Shown piece by piece: positions 1-11,395 of a DNA stretch of 64,000 bases; the stretch's first letter is position 1; each line of letters opens with the position of its first letter. The notes under the pieces were generated by a model. That model saw only the letters and a program-made list of their open reading frames with translations, searched no databases and was not told where the DNA came from. Location of the stretch: positions 25,675,467 to 25,739,466 of the forward strand of contig CM060106.1 of NCBI GenBank assembly GCA_030522415.1, read 5' to 3'. The DNA comes from Channallabes apus (taxonomy: Eukaryota; Chordata; Actinopteri; Siluriformes; Clariidae). The translations under genes and the position numbers were made by a program.

Positions 1-2412
<2,412 letters not shown>

Positions 2413-4320
2413 ATGGAGAACAGAGCGGATTTGCAGTGTAGAAGTTGGGGAACAGCATCCCCTGAGCGGCCATCATATCCAGATACGGGGTTTCTTTAGA
2501 AGGCTCGCCAAATACACCTAGATCACCCCATCCCATCTGAGAGAGAATATTATGGAGAAGGAAAAGGAAAAAAAGATTTCAAACAGATGCAAGGTTTGTT
2601 TGTGTGTCATAATAATTACTCTATCATTTTATATAACCAGTATGGTCAACTATTTTAGATGTGATTAAATATTTAAACACATTGGTGCCTTAAGAAATAG
2701 CTGGTGATAAATTTTGCCAAACAACAACAAACCTGTAAACCTTGTCTTCTGTTGCATAAACCTATATTGCCAACGGCCAATCACTGACCGGCACTGTTCC
2801 TCAGCAACCAATCACTGACCGGCACTGTTCCCCAGCAAATAACCACTGACCAGCACTGCTGCTAATCAACCAATCACTGACCAGCACTGCTGCTAATCAA
2901 CCAATCACTGACCAGCACTGCTGCTAATCAACCAATCACTGACCAGCACTGCTGCTAATCAACCAATCACTGACCAGCACTGCTGCTAATCAACCAATCA
3001 CTGACCAGCACTGCTGCTAATCAACCAATCACTGACCAGCACTGCTGCTAATCAACCAATCACTGACCAGCACTGCTGCTAATCAACCAATCACTGACCA
3101 GCACTGCTCCTAAGCAAACATTCAGTGATCAGCATGGTTCGCCAGCAACCAGACACCGATCAGCATTGTTCCTTAGCAACAAATCATTGACCAGAAATGA
3201 TCCCAGCAAAAAAATCATTAACCAGCACTGTTCCCCAGAAACCAATCACTAATCAGCATTGCAGCCAATCACTGATGGCACTTAAACACATTGTTTCTTT
3301 AAAGTTGTGTTATAAATATTAATTCATTATTAAATCTTATTGTTAGTCTAAAACATATTTATGCATAATTTTATTTATTTAAATAACAGTAATAATAATA
3401 ATAATAATAAAATACTGTCCCCATTGGTCTAACAACTGAGAAATTATCTGGAATTTTTTTTTTTTTTTTTGGCATGATCCCACAATAGTTGTATTTTATC
3501 AATGAACAGCATTGTTTCTTAGCAACAAATCATTAACTAGGATTGATCCCAACAACAAATCATTAACCAGCCTCGTTCCCGAGCGACCAATCACAGACCA
3601 TCAAGGCTCCTAATCAATGACTCAATGATCAGTGAAACTAAGCAGATCAGTGTGACTGGGACGATAAGTTTAATATAACTATTGTCAACTATTTAGATGT
3701 AATTAAATATGTAAACACATTAGTGACTTAATTTCTTTTAAAAAGCTGATGATCGATTGTGAAACGTTGTGAGCATCCAGCACATATATGCAAGTTCCAA
3801 ACAACGGCAAACCTGTAAATCTTGTCTTGCATACAGTAAGTGTACAGTATATTCCTCAGGAACCCATCACTGATCGATATTCTTCCCCAGCAACCAATCA
3901 CCGATCAGCACTGTTCAGTCACATAATCTCACAAAAGTTGTTCTTTATTCACAATAAAATCTTGATGTCACCTGGGGGAATGAAATCCCCTGAACAATAA
4001 GTTCATTATCAGGGTGGGAACTCACACAGCAGGGTTTATCAGACTGAATACATGAATTAAAAGATAAAAGGTAGTCCAAATAAATCAGGATGAATCTTTC
4101 TTTGTATGATGATGATGATCTCACTGAAACACAGAGACTCAGTTCCACAAGTGGAATGCACGTGAGAAAGCTGGAAATAACTGGAAATGCCTTCGAGACT
4201 TACATCGTCCATAAGCATTATGATAATATTTGGAGTTGAAACATTGTGGGTCTCGGCGATCCCGATGAACCAGACGGTCCAAATGAGGAGAGAAGAGTAC
4301 TTCACGGTCCGGATCTTCAT
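2413..4320 (-). CDS. galns: N-acetylgalactosamine-6-sulfatase (GALNS), first two coding exons
   Basis: Lysosomal sulfatase that removes 6-sulfate from keratan sulfate and chondroitin-6-sulfate. Exon 1 is 4204-4320 (39 codons, ending MLMDD, donor gtaagt). Exon 2 is 2413-2536 (124 nt, beginning [13 protein letters not shown], ending NPLCSP plus one base, donor gtatgt). The 124-nt length and both split points match human exon 2 as I recall it. A hydrophobic signal peptide covers about residues 1-24. D38-D39 are the expected metal ligands. C78 in CSP is the cysteine converted to formylglycine in sulfatases; the rest of the CxPxR motif starts exon 3. Exon 3 onward is not in the window, so the gene continues left of position 1. 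Its start codon lies 157 bp from that of trappc2l on the other strand. ARSB/ARSA-type paralogues are less likely, given the residue match and the neighbouring genes. Confidence 0.93.
2537..4203 (-). other. galns: galns intron 1
   Basis: Intron between galns exons 1 and 2, with donor gtaagt at 4203-4198 and an acceptor ending cag at 2539-2537. Most of it is a 31-bp minisatellite and its diverged relatives (about 2770-3280, 3500-3640, 3850-3920), with AT-rich spacers between. I see no coding sequence. Confidence 0.85.
2869..3116. repeat. 31-bp minisatellite, eight tandem units
   Basis: Units start at 2869, 2900, 2931, 2962, 2993, 3024, 3055 and 3086, an exact 31-bp period. Each starts with accaatcactgaccagcac; the last unit ends with a variant. 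Degenerate copies flank the array from about 2770 to 3280, and scattered relatives occur near 3500-3640 and 3850-3920. Every unit carries a CCAAT pentamer. It lies in galns intron 1. Confidence 0.95.
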
Positions 4321-4477
4321 TTCACTTCATTTCCCTGAGTGCTCTAGTGTGACACCTGAGTCATGTGAGGTAGCAGTTCCTATAAACGCTTCCTGTAAAC
4401 GTGACCGCGTCGACGCCGTCACGTGACCACGTCGATACCGTCACGTGACGCGACTTCCGGCTTGTTGCAAATCCAAC
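4321..4477. promoter_or_regulatory. Bidirectional galns/trappc2l promoter
   Basis: This 157-bp segment separates the two divergent start codons, so both 5' UTRs and core promoters must lie in or next to it. Its right half is CpG-rich and lacks an obvious TATA box. It carries a 22-bp tandem duplication at 4401-4444 that gives two perfect GTCACGTGAC palindromes (4418-4427, 4440-4449), and an ETS-type CTTCCGG at about 4454-4460. GTCACGTGAC is the known CLEAR consensus bound by TFEB/TFE3 in lysosomal gene promoters, which fits galns. Use by TFEB here is inference. Confidence 0.8.
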
Positions 4478-7400
4478 ATGGCGGTGTGCGTAGCTGTCAT
4501 AGCGAAGGAGGTAAACGGATATATATAGCTTTACTTCGCGGTTATTTCACTATGCTTGGCGTAAAAATGAGCCTACGGATTAATTTAAAGCAGTGAAATG
4601 TTTCATGCCCTGACCTTGGTTTCACTGTCTTTAAATAAATGTGGCTGTTGTAATCGTTTTGCTTTTGTTATGAGAGCTAACGGCTAATTCCTGATGAACT
4701 AATATAGAAGTGAAGGTGCAATGACACTGCATTCTTTAAAATGATCATCTCTAACAGCCTGCATTACTGCCTGGTCATGTTGTGCACGTGATGCTGGCTT
4801 TTAATTCCTTTGATATTTAGCCCAGCAAGCTAGATGGTTTTAGTATTATTACTTTATTAAATATAAAGTTTTATTTACTTTATAAACAGTATATGGGCTT
4901 CTTTATTTAACAGCAGAGTCATAGTGAGGAAATACACAGTACAGTGACAGAACATGTTGGGTATGGTCATGCTCATGCATGACTTTACAGGAAAGGTGGA
5001 ACAATCTTCTAAATAAATAAAAGAAAGATTTTGTCTGTATATTGGTCAGAACTTACTCTTTTCCTCTCATATCTTCTCATCTTTGATTCATGTTCCGATT
5101 ACCAAACAGGAAGTGTATTTGGGGCGGCACGGTGGTGTAGTGGTTAGCACTGTCGGCTTGCACCTCCAGGGTCCGGGTTCGATTCCCGGCCAGGCTCGAT
5201 TCCCGTCTCTGTGTGCATGGTTTACATGTTCTTCCCATGCTTGGTGGGTTTCCTCCGGGTACTCCGGTTTCCTCCCACAGTCCAAAGATATGTATGCCCT
5301 GTGATGGATTGGCACCCTGTCCAGGGTGTACCCTGCCTCATGCCCTAAGCCTCCTGGGATAGGCTCCAGGTCCGCACGATCCTGAATACAGGATAAAGCA
5401 GTATAGAAGATGAGTGAGAAGTGTATTTGGCTGACGATGAAAGATGTAACAAGGTGAAAGATACTCAACCTTACAAAAAGGTTCTTTCTAAGAGAGTTCT
5501 GCCGTACAGAAAGACAGGCAAACATGAACCAGGGTTTCAAGCTGAAATAATATCACTGATTACATCACCGCTGATTAGCTTACTTTTAGTTTTAACCTTT
5601 TAACGCTTTCTACAAATTATTTTCCCGAATGCTTAACCAATATTTAGGACCAGTTTTATCCTTTCAGGGGAAATGACTGTACATAAAGCGTGCTTAAGAA
5701 CTTCAAGTCGTTAGATTATATCCTAGACTAATTTGATGAATTGTCTTGACTATTTGTGAAGAACAAGAACAAGGAATAAAGCAACCACTTTATTATATGT
5801 TATCAAGGAACAATACTATGGAATGGAAAGTGGACATACTTTTCGAGTAGTCAATGTGCAGCTTGTGTAAAAGTGTGGATTTACTGTACTGTAACAATAA
5901 CTCAACATGCAGACTTTATTGTGAACATGTCAAAACTGTGTCCAAGGTGTGAATATTTTGTGTGGGGACAATCCATTATCTAGCACGGGCATGGAATTCA
6001 CCAGAGCTGCACATGTTGCTGGGATCCTCTTCCACTCCTCCATAATGATATCACGGAGCTGCTGGATGTTAGACACATGGCGCTTCGCCATCTTCCACTT
6101 GAGGACATCCTACAGGTGCTCAATAGGGTGCCGGTCTGGAGACACACTTGGCCACTGACAAACACAAGAACATGATGAATAGGACATGTGACTTTGCATG
6201 GTTAAAGATGCACAGCTGTTATCACTTGGGGTGTACTCACTTGTGTTGTCAACTATTTTGACAATAATTACTGTATGTTGAGTCATTTTCAAAGGACAGG
6301 AAATCTTATAAAATGGATAAAATATATCCAAGCTTAATTTCTATACTATTGTCCTTCGAGAAAATATACTAAAATATCTGAATTTGCTGAAATTAGAAGG
6401 GTGTACTTACTTATTATATGTAGTATTTGGTTACATCAACAATCATTCACTCACTGTCTATACTGCCGTGTCCTGTACACAGTTTCAGGGGCGGCCTGTA
6501 GCCTATCCCAGGAGAGGTACTACGAGGTGGCCGAATTAAGCCTGTCTTTGGACTGTGGGAGGAAACCCAGCAAACACAGGAAGAACATCCATGCACACAG
6601 ACCCCGTGGCGGGAATCGAACCCGAGACCTGGAGGTGTGAGGCCACAGTGCTAACCACTACGGCACCGTTTGTATTTTCAGAGGAAAATACCGCAATGAA
6701 GGCATGCTTAAGGGAAACAAGACGTTAGCTTAAGTGCTAGACTAATTTCCTATTCGTTGAGTTGTCATGACTATTTGCGAACATTGAAACAAGGAATACA
6801 AAGAACAAGGATTTCTGAGAGAATGATATCATATTTAGCTATACCTGTTTTAGAAGTAGTATTTGGTTATGGCAAGAAAAATTTATATATTTATTAAATA
6901 TCTTAAATCAAAACTAAAAGTCAGGAGTTCGAGGGGGGAAAAGGGAATAAGTGGAAAAGATAGAGTGAGTAACTAGCTGTGATTATTTGTAAGGATCACA
7001 ATGATGGGACGAAGTATGAGTAGATTTTTTTTATAAATAAATATGTAAGAAATGCACTGGAGGTGGTATGGTGGCATCATGGTTAGCACTGTGGCCTCGC
7101 ATCTCCATGGTCGAGGGTTCCTCCAGGTACTCCTGTTTTATCAGATAGATGACATCCAAAGACAAGCAGATTAGGTTAATTGGTGTTCCCAAAATTGCCC
7201 ATTTTCACCAATCGGTCAATGGGGACAATGGTGATCAGTAATTGGTTGTAGGGAACTTGAGTGTGGTCAATGACTGATCATTGTGAACAGTAATTAGTCA
7301 TTAAGTACATTGCTTGTATAAGTGCAACTCGTTCTGGCTTTACACATTGTTGGTGAGCCGATCAAACCTGCTTTGTTTCTGTTATTGGTATGATTGCGTG

Positions 7401-8901
7401 ATATAATTGCGTTTATGTTTCTGCAGAATTACCCTCTGTACATCCGCAGCGTTCCAACGCAGAGCGAGCTGAAATTCCACTACACAGTGCATACATCACT
7501 GGATGTTGTGGAGGAGAAGATCTCCGCAGTTGGTAAAGCCATTGCTGATCAGCGAGAGCTCTACCTGGGACTGCTGTACCCTACAGAGGACTACAAAGTG
7601 TATCCTTCTGATTGAATGACTTCCAGCAACATATTGTGCTGGTTATAGTGCAGGAATAATGGAATGGCAGGCTTTAGCATTAAGTATGAATTGGGTAGCT
7701 CTTATTTTGCTAGACTAAACAGAAAACACACAGAACATTTGCACCCACATATGTAATTAAATTAGTACATTTTTTTTTAATTATAGTGGAATCTTTCTAT
7801 CACAGGCAGTCATAAGAATTTCACTGCATATTATACTGCTTATGGTTGTGTCCTGACAAAAGTAGAAAATAAACCTACCCAAGTGGTTTCTTCATGGAGC
7901 TAAGTTTGATCAAATGTTTGTTCAACCTCATTATGCAGGACTGGACCTTTTAAACAATCAATCGGTTTAGCTGGTAAAACTAAAAAAAGCCTGTATGTAA
8001 AAGATAGTTTGAGATTAACTAAAAATACCAGATATGGCTATGTGACGAACTCCAAAGTGAAGTTTGTGATTGTCGTGGACTCGTCAAACACATCCCTGAG
8101 AGACAACGAGATACGAAGTGTGAGTAGGACATTTCTTGGAAGTGTAATAGCAGTAAACGTTTTACATCAGTTACTAAGATAAAAACTGCTATTTTCTCTT
8201 GGTAAAATCCTGCTTTGAATCTCGAATAACTAAAATACCAGTTAATTCTTTGTTACTGTGTCTTTAATCAACAAATTCTGCAAAATAAAAAAAAAAATGA
8301 AAACAGCAACTCAGTATTAAGCAATGATGTAGAATCACAAGACAATAGAGCTGTTATTTCTGAACTTGTCTGGTCACATTTTGTTGATCCTCAAGCAGCT
8401 ATAGAAATGGTTATTTCACTAAATATAGGCCTATAGAGTTAACATTGACTATTATACTCATGATTACAAGAAGACTACTGAATCAAAAGTAAACTTGAAA
8501 AAAGCTAGGTGTGTAGATCTCATTTTGCAGTCATGCACAACCCTTAATGTATCTGAAAAAAACAATTAAGGGAACGTATTTGTAATTTCAGTTTTTCTAC
8601 TTTAAAAGTAAGCCAGTTGTGGATTGTTGCATCAGCCTAACTTACAACAGAACCATTAAACATTACTGATCATCTCCACAGATGTTCAGAAAATTGCACA
8701 ACTCCTTCACAGATGTCATGTGCAATCCTTTCTACAACCCTGGAGATCCAATTCAGTCAAAGTAAGAAGTCTGCACAATATCTACTTTGTTGATCCTCAG
8801 TGAGGTAAATGTATTCTCCAAAAATGTGCCCCCCCCCCCTCTATCTTTTTTTCAGGGCTTTTGACGGCACGGTGTCATCTATGATGGTGCAGTCTTCCTG
8901 A
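4478..8901 (+). CDS. trappc2l: Trafficking protein particle complex subunit 2-like (TRAPPC2L)
   Basis: Small sedlin/longin-fold subunit of the TRAPP tethering complexes that act in ER-Golgi and Golgi transport. Coding exons are 4478-4510 ([11 protein letters not shown]), 7427-7599, 8032-8119, 8682-8761 and 8856-8901. All have GT-AG borders and join in frame to 420 nt, 139 aa plus stop, the usual family length. Diagnostic stretches are [38 protein letters not shown] and [20 protein letters not shown], near-identical to the human protein as I recall it. A tiny first exon followed by a roughly 2.9-kb intron full of repeats is notable. An AATAAA lies 85 nt after the stop (8986-8991). The gene is divergent from galns and convergent with pabpn1l. 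Confidence 0.97.
5110..5430 (+). mobile_element. tRNA-derived SINE (family 1) with perfect 13-bp TSD
   Basis: The body starts ggggcggcacggtggtgtag. It has a pol III B-box-like gggttcgattccc and the family body ggtttcctcccacagtcc, and ends in a tail with (atgagtga)-like repeats. The 13-bp direct repeat gaagtgtatttgg flanks it at 5110-5122 and 5418-5430, which marks a retrotransposition event. It lies in trappc2l intron 1. Confidence 0.92.
5830..6425. mobile_element. Tc1-like transposon, internally deleted
   Basis: Contains the reverse-strand remnant of a Tc1 transposase: gcatggaattcaccagagct, cttccactcctccataatga and ggtgctcaatagggtgccgg (the IEH region). It ends near gggtgtacttactta, with a second internal gggtgtactcacttgtg. 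It has a large internal deletion and no intact frame. Confidence 0.8.
6446..6668 (-). mobile_element. SINE family 1, reverse, internally deleted
   Basis: Read on the minus strand it begins with the tRNA-like head (cggtgccgtagtggttagca) and keeps the ggtttcctcccacag body and the final tail, with an internal deletion. Confidence 0.85.
7060..7200 (+). mobile_element. SINE family 1, degraded copy
   Basis: Recognisable head (tggttagcactgtggcctcg) and body (ccaaagacaagcag, aggttaattggtgttcc), with loss of the central part. Confidence 0.7.
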
Positions 8902-8985
8902 AGCTGTATTTTACGCTGTTGTACATACAGGAGCTTGTGTCCCCATTTGTGTATATGTCTGTTGTATAAAGTTAGATTTTCAATT

Positions 8986-8991
8986 AATAAA
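8986..8991 (+). terminator. trappc2l: trappc2l polyadenylation signal
   Basis: AATAAA in the context caattaataaactg, 85 nt downstream of the trappc2l stop codon. It is the first canonical signal after the gene. Confidence 0.75.
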
Positions 8992-9027
8992 CTGATTTGT
9001 CAGACTGCAAGGAAAGCTCAAAATGAT

Positions 9028-9037
9028 TTTATTTATT
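9028..9037 (-). terminator. pabpn1l: Candidate distal polyadenylation signals for pabpn1l
   Basis: Two overlapping TTTATT motifs (AATAAA on the minus strand) lie about 40 bp past the trappc2l signal and 2.36 kb downstream of the pabpn1l stop. If used, the pabpn1l 3' UTR would contain the hAT element at 9755-10374. A closer alternative is a minus-strand ATTAAA at 11250-11255, about 140 nt from the stop. The sequence alone cannot decide between them. Confidence 0.4.
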
Positions 9038-9754
9038 TTTTCTGTCAATTACTTACATTAAACAATGAACGAAGAAATTAGAAAAAAAGAAATACTGAAA
9101 TTCGAGGGCACTCCAGCCTCCAACCAGTTAATTTTACAGAAAGGACATTATAAAAAAATAGAAATAAAATAACACCAGGGTAAATCAAGTCTCTTCATCT
9201 TTCAGGCTTTAAATCAGACAAAATATGAGAAACCATACAAAAATATATATATATGCACTTAAAATGTAACGATGAAAATCGATGTGTAGACCAAGAGTCC
9301 ATTAAAGGCAGGAACGCAACACTGAACAGTCAGCACCCAGAAGTGCTTAGAAAAGGAGGGGAAAAAAATAACTAAAAGAAACTCTTTTCATTCTGTCAGT
9401 ATGAAATGTACCAAGGCTGGGCTCTTCCACTTCCCCTGAAACAGAACACACTGTAATTAATAACATTTCTCTAAAACATTGAATCTGGTTTGTGTGTGAT
9501 TCCTGACTAGGCATTAGGAGAGTATTGATCAGAGTGTGGATTTAAAAAGCAACGACTGAAATGAAGCAAATTATCTACAATAAATTGAACAATATATTTT
9601 ATACATTAAATGTATGACGTGTAAATAGCTTGTTATATTCACCCGTACCTCAGACATTTTAAAATAGTCCTTTTTGTGAATGTAGTAGGAACTTCGCCAG
9701 TTGGCTTCAATATAGATTAAAAGCCAGCATGTTTATACTAGTGATGAGAGTCAG

Positions 9755-10374
9755 CAGAGGTGGAAAGGGTAAGAAACTTTTGTACTTAAGTAAAAGTACT
9801 GTTACTTCAGTGACATTTTACTGAAGTACAAGTAAAGTTACCGTTAGTTAAGTAAAAAGTAGCTCATTAAAAAAATTTACTCAGAGTAAAAGTCACGGGA
9901 CAGCGGGATGGGGGATTCTAGTGTAGTAAAAAAAAAAAAAAAAAAAAAGACAAGCGGATACAAGTCTCAAACTAGTTGTTTTTAATTGAAGGAACACCTT
10001 TGCATAATAAAGCTGTTGCCTTTTGCCTAAAGTGGTGGCTTAAATATGGCCAGGGGTTTGCTTCATAAGAATTATGGCATTTCATCCTTGTGAATTTAGC
10101 ACACTTGTTCTCCCCGCTCAATCAATCGGTGCAGTTTCCGGGGTGCAATTTTTGCCCTTCCCCGTTACATTATTTTAATTCTATTAAAAAAATTTTTTAC
10201 TCACTTGCGAATATGATTTCAGATGTAGCCAAGTACAATACTTCAAACAAAACAAAATTAAATGTTACAAACTACTTTAAAAAGTAGAAGTACACAAAAA
10301 ACAAAAAAAAAACAAAAAAAAAAAACACTAAACTACAGTAACAAGTAAATGTAATTCGTTACTTTCCATGTCTG
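9755..10374. mobile_element. Non-autonomous hAT element, 620 bp, with TIRs and 8-bp TSD
   Basis: Ends are cagaggtggaaag and ctttccatgtctg (10 of 13 inverted matches). The subterminal (a)gtacttaagtaaaagtac repeats are typical of a common teleost hAT family. Flanking octamers agagtcag (9747-9754) and ggagtcaa (10375-10382) agree at 6 of 8 sites, fitting the 8-bp TSD of hAT elements. No transposase frame is left. Confidence 0.85.
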
Positions 10375-11395
10375 GGAGTCAATAACCAATCCTATCACCA
10401 TTCATTATTACTACACCAAGAATACATTACACATATGTACATCAACTAGGATTACTCACACAATCATCTATTACCCAGAATATTAACAGTACGGAATTGA
10501 CACAGCTGTCAAAGAGGAAGTACACAGTCACTGTTGGCTAACTAGTATTCACCATCGTACACATACAGTACAGTACTCCATGTGATTTTGCATTATGTTA
10601 AGATTATACTTCGTTCTTGGGTTAGTTGTATAATATTTCCTAAAACCTCATCATGGCATTGTAAAGAACCATGTTATGAGCATGCACTGTTATCAGCATA
10701 TGATGCATGCATATTGTGTATTTTCAGCTACACAGGAGTTGCCTAGTTGTGCAGAAGGGGGAGATGAAAGAGAGGAGAAGGGGAAAAAAAAAAGAAGAAA
10801 AAAGCACAACGGAGCATTTTGACATTTTGACGATTGCAATCAATTGCTATTTTTCATAATCAATTTCTTGGAAAGCAAAGGAAATCAACTATGACCAATG
10901 ATCGCCTCATCAGTAGTTATATGTGGAATGGTATTGTAGCAGATTCAGTGGGATAATCAATGGTCACATTGTTGCTTCAAGTATCTAAATAAGTTTTCAT
11001 GCTTATGCTTAGAAGGCCTCCTATCTTACCCTTTCAAAATGTACAGAAGCTGCGCAGCCAAGACATGTTCAGCCGATATTGGTAGTGAATCAAGCATACA
11101 AGTCTGCGCCACCAATTTAGCAGTGTGCAAACTTCAAACACTAAACACATCTTACCTCAAAAGATGCTTAAGCTAGAACAGAACATTAAATATAGTCTTT
11201 GGCCCAAATATTCATATCCATCACAGTATAAGAACTTATCTATATACATTTTAATAAGCATTAATGTTAAAATTGTTACAGTACTAAAGTATTACAATAT
11301 AAAACCATTGTCTGGTGCACAGAAAAAGCCACCTTCTACAGCAATTGTTTAAATGTCAGGGTATTGAGGTGAACAATTAAGCGTCTGAACCTTTA

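Larger units (their letters stand above)
4511..7426 (+). other. trappc2l: trappc2l intron 1
   Basis: Phase-0 intron with donor gtaaac and acceptor tttctgcag. It carries a SINE with a perfect target-site duplication (5110-5430), a deleted Tc1-like element (about 5830-6425), a reverse SINE (6446-6668) and a degraded SINE (about 7060-7200). No exon-like sequence is seen between these. Confidence 0.85.

Noticed and set aside
2869..3116. Regular repeats resembling a CRISPR array
   Set aside because: Units are directly abutting without unique spacers, and the sequence is vertebrate; it is a minisatellite.
5121..5200. tRNA gene
   Set aside because: A- and B-box-like motifs belong to the head of an interspersed SINE with TSD and tail, repeated throughout the window; no cloverleaf with an anticodon arm is supported.
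5088..5540. 150-codon minus-strand open frame
   Set aside because: It runs through the SINE at 5121-5417; the translation is SINE-derived and similar frames recur in other copies (18406, 28799, 36156).
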